This document shows, in pieces, positions 42,606-52,026 of a stretch of DNA of 64,000 nucleotides. The stretch's first letter is position 1. Each line of letters starts with the position of its first letter. The DNA lies in assembly GCF_001403615.1 (NCBI RefSeq), contig NZ_LN879456.1:1240001-1304000 (forward strand), given 5' to 3'. The position numbers and the translations under genes are program-made. Source of the DNA: Desnuesiella massiliensis. Lineage in GTDB: Bacteria > Bacillota > Clostridia > Clostridiales > Clostridiaceae. The notes under the pieces were generated by a model. It did not search any database, was not told the DNA's origin, and saw only the letters and a program-made list of their open reading frames with translations.

Positions 42606-44775
42606 CGCTGTATAGTTCTCCTTTCTTTTCGCTTTCTTCATAAAAATATCCTGATTGGATTTTAGAAGCCTTTATACCCATATTTCTCACTGATTGCTTT
42701 ATTAAACCTACTTCCTCCTTTGCCGCATAGTAAAGCCATATTCCCCATAAGTCCATATCAACCATGTTTATGTTTCTTGATTTTCTTCTGTTTTGCCTTA
42801 GCTCCCTTACTTTTCTGTTATGTTCTTTATCTCCAAGTCCAAACATTTTATTAAACTCCCAAGCTGACAAATCTGGTGAATACATAATTGCAGGGTTATT
42901 TCTTGAAGTAATTAAGCTGTAAGGTCTTGATATTAGCCTTATTTCATCTGCTGCAAGTAGTGCTCTATGGGTTAAATTAATACTTTGAGAGCTAGATGGA
43001 GTAGAAAATTTTGCCTGGGATGCACTTAAAGAATAAGTAGATACTGTGTAGTTCCCAAGCTTTTTTGATATTTCCTCAAGAGTTTCAATATCGTCTGCCT
43101 GAAGATAAATCCAGTTTTCACAATTGCCTTTTATGGTCTTCGCCACCTCCTTTCCATACTTATCATCAAGCTGTGCAAAACTCTGTAGAAATAAATTAAA
43201 CCTGATTCCCCTGCCACCACCAACGGTTAGCTTATTAGAGAAATCAGGTATTGTAGCAAAATTACCAAATTCATCAAGTAAGAAATTTACTCTGTTTTTT
43301 AGTCTTCCACCTCTCTCATCTGCACTTTTTACAAGTTCAATATAATGCTGTGATACAAATAGACTTGCCAAGGTATAGTAAGTTGTTTTCTCATCTGGAA
43401 GTATTATAAATATAGCCCTCCTTTTACTTCCTGTTTCCTTAGGATTATAGTCACTTACATTAGTCATGGAATTGATTAAAGGATTAGTAAATAATCTTAG
43501 AGTTGTAAGAGCTGCAGTATAAAAACTTCCTCTAGTTTTGCTTGGTGCTACTTCTGAAATAGCAAGTAAAGCTTTAGCAGGATGGGAAGGATTTAGCTTT
43601 TTAACATATTCTATTATTGGCATAGTGTTACCAGTAGCCTTGCACATCTCACTAATAAAGTAGTAAACATTAGTCATATTCTGATATTTTCTGTTATTGC
43701 CATCTTTGTTGTCATAAACCACACTCATAATAGCACTTGCAATTATAGAAGCTTCACCATCTGTCCATATTCTCTCACCCTTTGGTTCTCCTACAAGCTG
43801 TGAGGTTAAATCCCAGGTTGCATCAATAGCTTTAGCAACATCATTATTATCTACTGCATCAATTATAGGCTGCAAGAAATTATACCTACTGCTCTTTTCA
43901 GGATTTTTGAAATCTATGGCTATAACTTCATAACCTAACCTTTCTAAAAAAGGATAGGTATAAGCATACAATTCTCCCTTAGGATCACTTAATATCATAC
44001 TTTCCCCTGCAAGTGCTATTGTACCTATACTTTCAAGTACTACAGTTCTTGTTTTACCTGAACGAGTAGCTCCAATACAAAGGCTATGAACATCTTCTCC
44101 TATAAAATAAACCTTTTCACTTCCCTTATGTTTTTTACAACCTAAAACTATCCCACCCTGCGATAAAAGAGTTTTGGTAAATTCACCTGAACATTTTGAG
44201 GTTTCATCTTTGGATTTTCCTTGAATATTTCCTTTTTCTCCTTCCATGGTAAACTGTTCTTTCCTCTCTGAGCATTTTTCTTGCTTCTTTTCCCCTTCAT
44301 CTTCTCTTTCATTTCTTTCATTCCATCCTTTCTTCATTTCTTTTAAATCATCATATCCTTGTTCTATTAATACCTTTATCCCGTTGTCATTTGTATTTAG
44401 AATAAAGCTATTAAAAGCTGAATCCTTCTCTTTTTCTGTAAGCCACTCAGCAGAACCAAACTGCTTTTGCCCTGCTGGTACTGGTGTTGAAATTTTAGGT
44501 GTTATTACCCTTAAATCACTCTGATAAGGCTTATTGTTTGCTAGATAGTAGAATACCGAAAATAAAGCTATAAACCCATCAAGACATAAAAAAAGCAGTA
44601 AGTGTTTTTTACTTACCGCCATGCTATGGATACATATTATTAAGTTTGGGATTTTTAGTATTGTCATTTGCTTTGAAAGCAGCTGATGAATAATGCTAGA
44701 AAAATAAAGGTTAAATAAAATGCCACTCACTAATATGAGTAGGCTTATTAGTAGCTTTTTCTTTTTGGATTTCAT
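42595..44775 (-). CDS. virD4: VirD4/TraG-type coupling protein
   Basis: About 726 residues; the ATPase that links the relaxosome to the secretion channel. N-terminal membrane helices (LLISLLILVSGILFNLYFSSI), Walker A in CIGATRSGKTRTVV (about 240), Walker B in FLLDEFGNFATIPDF (about 503), and the TraG signature SKTRGSFYTAALTTL are present. The ATG at 44775 has AAAGGAG upstream. A charged Lys/Glu insert (about 165-210) is unusual. It is the first gene of the leftward transfer operon. Confidence 0.93.
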   Translation of the reverse strand: MKSKKKKLLISLLILVSGILFNLYFSSIIHQLLSKQMTILKIPNLIICIHSMAVSKKHLLLFLCLDGFIALFSVFYYLANNKPYQSDLRVITPKISTPVPAGQKQFGSAEWLTEKEKDSAFNSFILNTNDNGIKVLIEQGYDDLKEMKKGWNERNEREDEGEKKQEKCSERKEQFTMEGEKGNIQGKSKDETSKCSGEFTKTLLSQGGIVLGCKKHKGSEKVYFIGEDVHSLCIGATRSGKTRTVVLESIGTIALAGESMILSDPKGELYAYTYPFLERLGYEVIAIDFKNPEKSSRYNFLQPIIDAVDNNDVAKAIDATWDLTSQLVGEPKGERIWTDGEASIIASAIMSVVYDNKDGNNRKYQNMTNVYYFISEMCKATGNTMPIIEYVKKLNPSHPAKALLAISEVAPSKTRGSFYTAALTTLRLFTNPLINSMTNVSDYNPKETGSKRRAIFIILPDEKTTYYTLASLFVSQHYIELVKSADERGGRLKNRVNFLLDEFGNFATIPDFSNKLTVGGGRGIRFNLFLQSFAQLDDKYGKEVAKTIKGNCENWIYLQADDIETLEEISKKLGNYTVSTYSLSASQAKFSTPSSSQSINLTHRALLAADEIRLISRPYSLITSRNNPAIMYSPDLSAWEFNKMFGLGDKEHNRKVRELRQNRRKSRNINMVDMDLWGIWLYYAAKEEVGLIKQSVRNMGIKASKIQSGYFYEESEKKGELYSDED

Positions 44776-44817
44776 ATAGTAGTGCTCCTTTCTGAATTTA
44801 TTTTTGAGGATAAAAAT

Positions 44818-44841
44818 AAGACCTACCAAATGGTAAGTCTT
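44818..44841 (-). terminator. Terminator upstream of virD4
   Basis: An 11-bp stem (AAGACTTACCA / TGGTAGGTCTT on the minus strand) followed by ATTTTTATCC. It would have ended the transcript of the HNH gene before the IS256 insertion. Confidence 0.65.
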
Positions 44842-44850
44842 TAAAAAAAT

Positions 44851-46322
44851 GAGTGTGTATGATAGTCTGTGTAAACCTCAAGATGGATATACTAACAAAT
44901 AGTAATCCAGAGGAGGTACACAGACAATTATGCTTAAGAAAGAATTACTTAGAGAGTTTATAAGAGAGAATAACCTAACAAATGCACAAGAACTACAACA
45001 AGCGTTAAAAGATCTATTTGCAAGTACACTACAGGAAATGCTTGAGGCTGAACTTGATGACCACTTAGGATATTCAAAGTATGACTACAAAAATAAAACG
45101 ACAAAGAATAGCCGAAATGGGTCTACATCAAAGAGAGTCCTATCGGACTTCGGTGAAGTTGATATTGCAGTACCTAGAGACCGCGAGGGCGACTTTGAGC
45201 CGAAGGCGATTAAGAAGTATCAAAATGACATATCCGGAATAGAAGATAAGGTATTAGGAATGTATGCTAAGGGAATGAGCACACGAGATATAGCATCACA
45301 CCTAGAGGAGCTTTATGGTATGGAGGCATCCCCTACACTAATATCAAAGATAACTGAGAAGATAATGCCTATAGCTCAGGAATGGCAGAATAGGCCATTA
45401 GACCCCATATATCCTATAATTTTTTTAGACGCTATACACTATAAAGTTAGAAGTGACGGAAAAGTAGTAAACAAAGCAGCTTACATAATTATTGGTGTTA
45501 ACATTGATGGAATAAAGGATGTGCTTGGAATTTGGGTAGGTGAAAATGAGAGTGCTAAGTATTGGCTTAGTGTCCTAACGGACTTAAAAAACAGAGGTGT
45601 AAAAGATATCTTCATAGCTGCCATTGATGGTCTAACTGGATTCAGAGAGGCTATAAGAGCTATTTATCCCAATACTGAAATTCAGCGATGCATAATCCAC
45701 CAGATAAGAAACTCAACAAAATACATACCGTATAAACACAGGAAAGAGTTCTGTAAGGACTTAAAACAGGTATATACTTCAGCAACAGAAGACATGGCTC
45801 TTATGGAGTTAGAAAATCTTAAAACAAAATGGGGACATCTATATTCAATTGCCATAAGCAGTTGGGAGAACAATTGGGAAGATCTATCTACCTACTTTAA
45901 GTATCCTGAGGAGATCCGAAGGATAATATACACTACTAACTCAATGGAAAGCTATAATAGACAACTAAGGAAGGTCACTAAAGCTAAGAGTATCTTCCCA
46001 TCAGATGAGTCACTTCTAAAGATGCTGTATCTAGCAACTCAGGATATAACAAAGAAATGGACTCAAAACATAAGAAACTGGGCACTTGTTCTAGCGCAGC
46101 TATCTATACATTTTGAAGATAGGCTTGATAAGAGCATAGTTTAGTACTTGTCCATCAATTCATACTCTATGGCGACATAACTTTTTTTCTAAATGGATGC
46201 ATAAAAATAGCATTAAAGTAAAAGATAGGAATACAGCACATCCTGTTGCATTCCTATCAACTAAATTTTCATATATCCATCTTTAGGATTTTTAGGGTTT
46301 ACACAAATTAATTTACAGACTC
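44851..46322 (+). mobile_element. IS256-family insertion sequence with 8-bp target duplication
   Basis: 1,472 bp with ~27-bp imperfect inverted repeats (GAGTGTGTATG...TGTGTAAACC at the left; GAGTCTGTAAA...TGTGTAAACC inverted at the right). AAAAAAAT occurs directly at both ends (44,843-44,850 and 46,323-46,330), the 8-bp duplication typical of this family. It lies between a terminator and the HNH gene stop and breaks no gene. Confidence 0.92.
44930..46144 (+). CDS. IS256-family transposase
   Basis: A 404-residue DDE transposase (Mutator-like): Asp in FLDAIHYK, Asp in AAIDGLTGF, and Glu in TNSMESYNRQLRK. The frame is intact and begins after GAGGAGG, so the element may be active. It is one of the few rightward genes. 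Confidence 0.94.
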   Translation: MLKKELLREFIRENNLTNAQELQQALKDLFASTLQEMLEAELDDHLGYSKYDYKNKTTKNSRNGSTSKRVLSDFGEVDIAVPRDREGDFEPKAIKKYQNDISGIEDKVLGMYAKGMSTRDIASHLEELYGMEASPTLISKITEKIMPIAQEWQNRPLDPIYPIIFLDAIHYKVRSDGKVVNKAAYIIIGVNIDGIKDVLGIWVGENESAKYWLSVLTDLKNRGVKDIFIAAIDGLTGFREAIRAIYPNTEIQRCIIHQIRNSTKYIPYKHRKEFCKDLKQVYTSATEDMALMELENLKTKWGHLYSIAISSWENNWEDLSTYFKYPEEIRRIIYTTNSMESYNRQLRKVTKAKSIFPSDESLLKMLYLATQDITKKWTQNIRNWALVLAQLSIHFEDRLDKSIV

Positions 46323-46334
46323 AAAAAAATCCGT

Positions 46335-47669
46335 TTATTGTTTCTTTAATAAAATCTCTCTATTATAAATCTCAATCAGGGGCTTCAACAGTGAGCAAAT
46401 ATTACTAATCTGATTCTCTGAAAGTGAACACTCAAAATCTCTTAAAGTTACGACTATACACCTTAATGTAGTATCAATTGTAAAACTACCAACTATACTA
46501 TCTTGAATTTTACTTGTATAGTTTTGTATATCTTGAATTAATGTTTTATAATCATTTGTTTTTGTAAACCCTAAATTTCCTGTTACATATCCTATATCGA
46601 ATTTTTTAGAGCTTCTCAATACTTCAATTAGAGCTAAATATATATTATCAATATTTTCTTTTTTCATAAAAGTAGACTCATAAACTGAGAAAAAGCTTTG
46701 TAAACAATTCATAGCCTCTAGTAGATTTAATTTACTTTTAATTTTATCAATTTCAATTATTTGAATACAATCAGTACTTATGTATGAATATACATTAAAA
46801 GTCTCCAAAAAATCACGGTAAGCAATTTTAGGTTTTCCAAATATATTGTTAGATATTGTATTTTCATATATAACCTTTGGTATTAGTTCTTCTATTAACC
46901 ATTTAAATGTCATTATGGCATTCCAATTACTTTTTTCATCTATATTCTGAAGATCCTTAAGACTATGTACTGTAAAATGAGGTTTCCACACCAGCCATAT
47001 GTCATTATTGGGAATACTATATTGGTCAAAAATATCATCATAGTCTCTTTCTAAATTTATTATTGCATGATATCCATTCTGGTATCTTTTATGATTTTGA
47101 CTATATACTTTTATCATATATTCATTAGGATCAAAGATACTCCATTCCCCACTAGTATTATATGCATCATTTTTGCTCATAAATCTTACTATCATTTTCC
47201 ACAATTCTGTATTAATTTTAATTAATTTATAAGCGCCTTTTCTACTTCTCTTAAAGCTTATTGTACCTAATTTTTCTTCAACTTCCATTAGTGATTCCAT
47301 ATATTCAGACGTAAAATCATCTACTATAGTACATAACTCATATGTTTCTTCTTTATTTAAAATAAATCTGTTATTACCTAATTGAATACAATAATCATCT
47401 TCTTTTGTGTGATATGAAATAAATCCTCTTAAATCATATTTAGGATCGGTTTTTATTCCTTTAAATAATTGATTTATTATTTGCTTATTATTTAATGTCA
47501 TCATACATCCCCTAATTGAAAGCGTCCTAAATAAAAACATACAACTAGCTTCGCTTTCTCTAAAGGATGGTAAAAATCCATCTAAATCAATTCTTCTTAT
47601 ACTTCTTTGATAAGGTCTAAATATATCTTCTTTATTAATATATTTTCTATCTTCAAATTGGTCTTTATC
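46335..47669 (-). pseudogene. HNH-nuclease gene, 3' part (IS-interrupted)
   Basis: The frame is open without a stop from the IS boundary at 47,669 down to 46,335. It encodes ~444 residues with no recognised domain, rich in Ile, Asn and Lys, with segments such as GFISYHTKEDDYCIQLGNNRFIL and YHAIINLERDYDDIFDQY. An internal ATG at 47501 with AGGGG could give a free-standing 388-residue protein. Joined to 49,049-49,510 across the GATAA duplication it forms one 594-codon gene. Confidence 0.75.
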
Positions 47670-47724
47670 GGATTAACCCCTTTGTTTTGGACAAGGACTA
47701 ATAAATTCTCTACTTTTCTTAGAT

Positions 47725-48555
47725 TTACGCCCTTATCTCAATATTGGTTAGGCTTTCTCCAAAATAAAGGTTGTAAAACTCATTTGGTGACATAAACTTT
47801 AAGCTTGAATGCATTCGCCTATCGTTATAAAAGTCCATGAATTCGTTTACTATCTCATATGCTTCCGCATAATTTTGAAACTCATTAATTTTTAAACATT
47901 CATCCTCAAGTATTCTATGAAATGATTCTACATGAGCGTTTTTATTTGGTGTCTTTACTGGTATTCTTTCATGTTCTATTTTAATTTCTGTGCAGCATTT
48001 GCTGAATTTATGGCTTACAAACTGTGGACCATTATCTGTTCTTATTACGGGCTTTTTAGCTCCTTCCTCAAATAGATTTCTTCTTATTAGGCACTTTCTA
48101 AGTAATGCGGTAGCATCTTTAGCTTCACAGTGTAATCCCATATGGTAATCGATAATACTTCTATCAAAGACGTCAATCAAGTTTAACAGGTAAAAGAATT
48201 TATCCTCACCTTGGATGTAGCCATATTTTATATCCATTTCCCATAGTTGATTTGAGCCTGTTATAGTTCTGTTAGCTGCAATAATTCTCTTTATTTTAGG
48301 TTTAATAACTCTTTGATCTTTGAGCACACAGAGTTCTTTACATAGTCTATAAACCTTCTTATGATTAATCACAAGATTATAATACTTTCTTAAGTGGTGG
48401 GCTATTTTTCTATATCCATAGTTAATAGCATCACCATCGATTGACTCCATAATAAATTCTTTAATTTGCTCATCGCATATCTTTTTATTCTCTTTGTTTA
48501 AGCTATATCCTCTAGGCTTTCCGCCTTTAGGTTTTGCTTTTTCTTTGCCTTCCAC
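47725..48555 (-). CDS. IS3-family transposase OrfB, copy 1
   Basis: A 276-residue catalytic subunit: rve-type DDE core with D in LWEMDIKYG, D in VIRTDNGPQF and E in NAHVESFHRILEDE. It is made as an OrfAB fusion by a -1 shift: the OrfA 3' end holds an A7G slippery run, after which the OrfB frame is open through to the ATG-less start region (KKSKPSIKDKVDIAKKYID). Confidence 0.93.
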   Translation of the reverse strand: MEGKEKAKPKGGKPRGYSLNKENKKICDEQIKEFIMESIDGDAINYGYRKIAHHLRKYYNLVINHKKVYRLCKELCVLKDQRVIKPKIKRIIAANRTITGSNQLWEMDIKYGYIQGEDKFFYLLNLIDVFDRSIIDYHMGLHCEAKDATALLRKCLIRRNLFEEGAKKPVIRTDNGPQFVSHKFSKCCTEIKIEHERIPVKTPNKNAHVESFHRILEDECLKINEFQNYAEAYEIVNEFMDFYNDRRMHSSLKFMSPNEFYNLYFGESLTNIEIRA

Positions 48556-48650
48556 ATTTAAGTTATAGTAATATGTTGATCTCCCAAGCTTAACTACTTT
48601 CAGTACAAAAACTGCGTTATATCCTTGATCTATATACTTTTTAGCTATGT

Positions 48651-48980
48651 CTACTTTATCTTTAATTGAGGGTTTGCTTTTTTTATTAAGTCTTTAAGAA
48701 TTGCTATTTCTAAGTCTTTTTCTCCTAATAACTTTTTTAACTGATCATTTTCTTTTGTTACTTCTGTAAGCTCGCTTTCAAGCTCCTTTTCTCCCCCAAT
48801 TAAAGTCTTTCTTCCTGGCTTAACTTTAATTTCATCCTTAGCTTTTGAATTTTTTATCCAAGTAAATATGGTTGACTTTGACACTCCGTGTCTTCTTGCA
48901 ACTAGTGAAACATTTCCTACTTCCTGTACTTCTCTTAATATTTCATCTTTTAGCTCTTTTGTATAACTTTTACCTTTCAT
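48651..48980 (-). CDS. IS3-family OrfA, copy 1
   Basis: A 109-residue DNA-binding protein with an HTH (VSLVARRHGVSKSTIFTWIKN) and a leucine-zipper-like C-terminus (ELESELTEVTKENDQLKKLL). AAAAAAAG near its 3' end is the likely frameshift site. Confidence 0.92.
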   Translation of the reverse strand: MKGKSYTKELKDEILREVQEVGNVSLVARRHGVSKSTIFTWIKNSKAKDEIKVKPGRKTLIGGEKELESELTEVTKENDQLKKLLGEKDLEIAILKDLIKKANPQLKIK

Positions 48981-49048
48981 AACTTACCTCCAATCACTTT
49001 CTACATTATAATAAATGTATAGGCAATTGTCCAAGTCAATCTAGGGGC

Positions 49049-49510
49049 TTAAGAGTTATCATCTGTTATCATGTCATAAACATATTCTATTTCCTTTTCG
49101 CTCTTAATGTTTGTTTTTAAATTTGTAATTATTTCATTTACTTCTATATCTTTGTCAAACAATTCAATGTATTTGATTACTTTTTTAGCTACTCTTTTAG
49201 CTCTATTTAAAGCAAGCGCTGCTATTGCTGGTGGTAAAAGACCATTACTTTTTCTATTATTTATAAATCTATTTGTAGGAACATAATTCAAGATACTGTT
49301 GACTTCAAAATCATCATCTAAGTTCATTAATTTCAAATATTCTTTAAACTTTTCAGTATTTTTACATAAAGATTCCGGAATTATATGATCTACTTCTAAA
49401 TTAACAAACTCTAATTCATTACCTGAATAATAATCTCTAAATTCATGCACTTTCCATAACGCATATCTTAATCTAGGATCTCTCTTATTAATTTTATAAT
49501 TACTGTCCAT
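49049..49510 (-). pseudogene. HNH-nuclease gene, 5' part (IS-interrupted)
   Basis: Encodes the first 151 residues of the protein; the last two codons before the stop come from the IS. The HNH signature is visible: LEVDHIIPESL, an Asn-rich middle, and YVPTNRFINNRKSN. GGGAGG lies 7 bases before the ATG. The intact gene had an N-terminal HNH nuclease and a long C-terminal region that I cannot name. A mobile-element location suggests a defence or DNA-processing role. Confidence 0.78.
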
Positions 49511-49579
49511 AGTTAACCTCCCAAAACTTATAATTTATTACAATTTTATTTTCGAAAAATATACTAGTTTGTTAAGAGA

Positions 49580-50524
49580 TTATTTCTCATTTTCCCAATT
49601 CAATCCTCTGCCCTTAGTTTCTTCAATAGCCCTTTCCTTCTTCGCTTGTCCTTCCAGAGCAGTCAAGGATAACCGAGAATTATACTTATTACTATTATCC
49701 TTAGAAATCATTCCAATTGCTGTCAATAATAATTCCATGCTTGCTTCAAGTTGCTTTTTATCAGCCTTCTGTTTATTTAATTCAAAAGCTTTAAAAAGTG
49801 CTTCTTTTGTAAATTGTTCTGGGGGATATAGTTTTCTATTCCTGTACTTCTTGCCATCAAAAGTTGTAAAAGTTATATATTTTCTTTCATCTGTCCAATC
49901 AACTTTATAACCAAGCTTATTCATATTTTTTATGAACTCATTCTTGCTTCTGCTACACCATTTACAATGCTTTACTGCGAGATACAGCTCGTATTTCCAA
50001 CTTTGCTTTTTATCCGTTGCTCTATATTCTCCTCTGTTTTTATGCTTTCCTTTTTCTCCATCAACAACAATAAGACCATATTCTTTGCATAACTCATCTG
50101 AATATTCCTTCACACTTTCTAATTGTTCCTTCGATAGCTGCCACTTATATCCTTTAGTAAACCTAACTGAATTTATAATAAAATGAGTATGAAGATGTTC
50201 TTTATCTGTATGAGTTGCATATAGTACCTGAAAATCCTTAAAAACTTCATGCTCTAAGAGCCTTTTACCTATCTCATTTATAACTTCTGGTGTTACTTTA
50301 TCATTAGGGGAAAATGACTGAATAAAATGTATAAACTGCCTTCCCTTTTCTTTATTGAAGTTCTGCTTAGTCATGATAAATTCTTCATAAGCTGTATCTG
50401 GCGAACAATCTTTTCCTCCAGTTAAATATTCTGCTGTTTTTAAAGGATTCTTTATATAATTTATAGCTCTTTTCATACCTTTATAAGTATTATTGGATGC
50501 ATTTATAAACTCTATTACCGCCAT
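49580..50524 (-). CDS. Second MOBP-type relaxase
   Basis: A 314-residue relaxase with MAVIEFINASNNTYKGMKRAINYI at the N-terminus and the triple-His motif HTDKEHLHTHFIINSVRF. The ATG at 50524 follows GGTGAATTC. It is closely related in length and layout to the transposon's relaxase (23,625-24,578), but no mobC lies next to it. It is upstream of virD4 and may be the conjugative element's own relaxase, or a remnant of another mobilizable element. Confidence 0.88.
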   Translation of the reverse strand: MAVIEFINASNNTYKGMKRAINYIKNPLKTAEYLTGGKDCSPDTAYEEFIMTKQNFNKEKGRQFIHFIQSFSPNDKVTPEVINEIGKRLLEHEVFKDFQVLYATHTDKEHLHTHFIINSVRFTKGYKWQLSKEQLESVKEYSDELCKEYGLIVVDGEKGKHKNRGEYRATDKKQSWKYELYLAVKHCKWCSRSKNEFIKNMNKLGYKVDWTDERKYITFTTFDGKKYRNRKLYPPEQFTKEALFKAFELNKQKADKKQLEASMELLLTAIGMISKDNSNKYNSRLSLTALEGQAKKERAIEETKGRGLNWENEK

Positions 50525-50566
50525 GAATTCACCACACTTTTTCACTTAATTACGGTAAAAATAGAA

Positions 50567-50596
50567 AACACTTGCTATTTTAAAACAACAAGTGTT
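50567..50596 (-). terminator. Terminator of the EEP-phosphohydrolase gene
   Basis: Eight-bp arms (AACACTTG / CAAGTGTT) around a 14-base loop and followed by TTTTCTATTTTT on the minus strand, between the phosphohydrolase stop and the relaxase start. Confidence 0.7.
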
Positions 50597-50660
50597 CTTA
50601 TAATTTTAATATCCTTATAAAATGCGCAATTTAATTTCGATAAATTGGAATTTTGTATGT

Positions 50661-51386
50661 TTATTTTAAATCTACTAAAAGCACAGAATGATCAGACAAT
50701 CTTTTTTCAAAGAATTCTTGAAAATTCTCCATATAATTCACATACTCTAATGTTTTTTGTGACATTATTGCATAATCAATCCTTGTTTTACCTGTAAATG
50801 TAAAATCCTCTAGTTTATTATTAGTATGTCCTGTTTCTATCCAACCATCCTTTGCACCACAATTCAGCAAATCATTCAGCATACTTTTTCCATAGCTGTC
50901 ATCTTTAAAAACATTCATATCTCCGATATATAGTACCTTCTCATTTTTATGCTTTTGATAATGATTAGATAAGTCAGTCCAATACTTAACGGCTCTATCA
51001 TATTCATTTTTACTATCTGGTATATGAACACCAACAATTCTGTAATCACCATACAGTATTTCATTCCATTTTAACTCTATGCCTAAACTCGATGTCGAAT
51101 GAATTTTTCTTTTCGCAAATGTCAAAACTATCGATGTATACATTTTACTTATGTATGTGTAATTATTAGGATACATACAATAATATCCTTTACCTTCGAG
51201 ATATTCTATTACATATCTACCCGCAAGTGAATTTACATCAAATTCTGAAAATATCATTATCTCTGGTTCTGCTTTTTCTAATATTTTTTCTAGTATTGTT
51301 TTTGCTATACTTATATTTTTCATTTCTTTGCTTCTTTTACCTTCACTACCAGAAAATCCATTTGTATTAAGATATAGTACCTGCAT
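50661..51386 (-). CDS. Endonuclease/exonuclease/phosphatase-family protein
   Basis: A 241-residue metal-dependent EEP-fold phosphohydrolase. Motifs: LYLNTNGF at the start, IMIFSEFD with the metal-binding Glu, IVGVHIPD, IGDMNVFKD (GDxN), RIDYAIMS and the C-terminal SDHSVLLVD with the catalytic His. The ATG at 51386 has GGAG upstream. The substrate (DNA, RNA or a phosphodiester) cannot be told. It is placed between a relaxase gene and an IS, so it is probably cargo. Confidence 0.85.
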   Translation of the reverse strand: MQVLYLNTNGFSGSEGKRSKEMKNISIAKTILEKILEKAEPEIMIFSEFDVNSLAGRYVIEYLEGKGYYCMYPNNYTYISKMYTSIVLTFAKRKIHSTSSLGIELKWNEILYGDYRIVGVHIPDSKNEYDRAVKYWTDLSNHYQKHKNEKVLYIGDMNVFKDDSYGKSMLNDLLNCGAKDGWIETGHTNNKLEDFTFTGKTRIDYAIMSQKTLEYVNYMENFQEFFEKRLSDHSVLLVDLK

Positions 51387-51601
51387 AGAATCTTTTTCTC
51401 CTCTAAACAAACTCTAATTTGTACATTTCATTGTCGATTGTTATAGATCTTCTACATAATTTATAAACAAACTCAATAAAATTTCTATTGTTCTTTCAAA
51501 TATATTGATTCATTATATAAAATTATCTCTTAAGCCCCTAGATTGACTTGGACAATTGCCTATACATTTATTATAATGTAGAAAGTGATTGGAGGTAAGT
51601 T

Positions 51602-51931
51602 ATGAAAGGTAAAAGTTATACAAAAGAGCTAAAAGATGAAATATTAAGAGAAGTACAGGAAGTAGGAAATGTTTCACTAGTTGCAAGAAGACACGGAGTG
51701 TCAAAGTCAACCATATTTACTTGGATAAAAAATTCAAAAGCTAAGGATGAAATTAAAGTTAAGCCAGGAAGAAAGACTTTAATTGGGGGAGAAAAGGAGC
51801 TTGAAAGCGAGCTTACAGAAGTAACAAAAGAAAATGATCAGTTAAAAAAGTTATTAGGAGAAAAAGACTTAGAAATAGCAATTCTTAAAGACTTAATAAA
51901 AAAAGCAAACCCTCAATTAAAGATAAAGTAG
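51602..51931 (+). CDS. IS3-family OrfA, copy 2
   Basis: Protein identical to copy 1 OrfA (109 residues). GGAGG lies 7 bases before the ATG, and AAAAAAAGC at about 51,897-51,905 is the shift site. Confidence 0.92.
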   Translation: MKGKSYTKELKDEILREVQEVGNVSLVARRHGVSKSTIFTWIKNSKAKDEIKVKPGRKTLIGGEKELESELTEVTKENDQLKKLLGEKDLEIAILKDLIKKANPQLKIK

Positions 51932-52026
51932 ACATAGCTAAAAAGTATATAGATCAAGGATATAACGCAGTTTTTGTACTGAAAGTAGTTAAGCTTGGGA
52001 GATCAACATATTACTATAACTTAAAT

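Larger units (their letters stand above)
47670..49055 (-). mobile_element. IS3-family element, copy 1 (1,386 bp)
   Basis: Ends: CTCTTAAGCCCC at the 5' side and a terminal GGATTAACCCC inverted at the 3' side. The direct repeat TTATC (GATAA on the element's strand) flanks it at 47,665-47,669 and 49,056-49,060. It interrupts an HNH-nuclease gene. Copies 2 and 3 have the same length. Confidence 0.93.

Noticed and set aside
48555..48651. Frameshift mutation inactivating the IS3 transposase
   Set aside because: The A7G run and open -1 frame are the normal programmed frameshift of IS3 elements and are the same in all copies.
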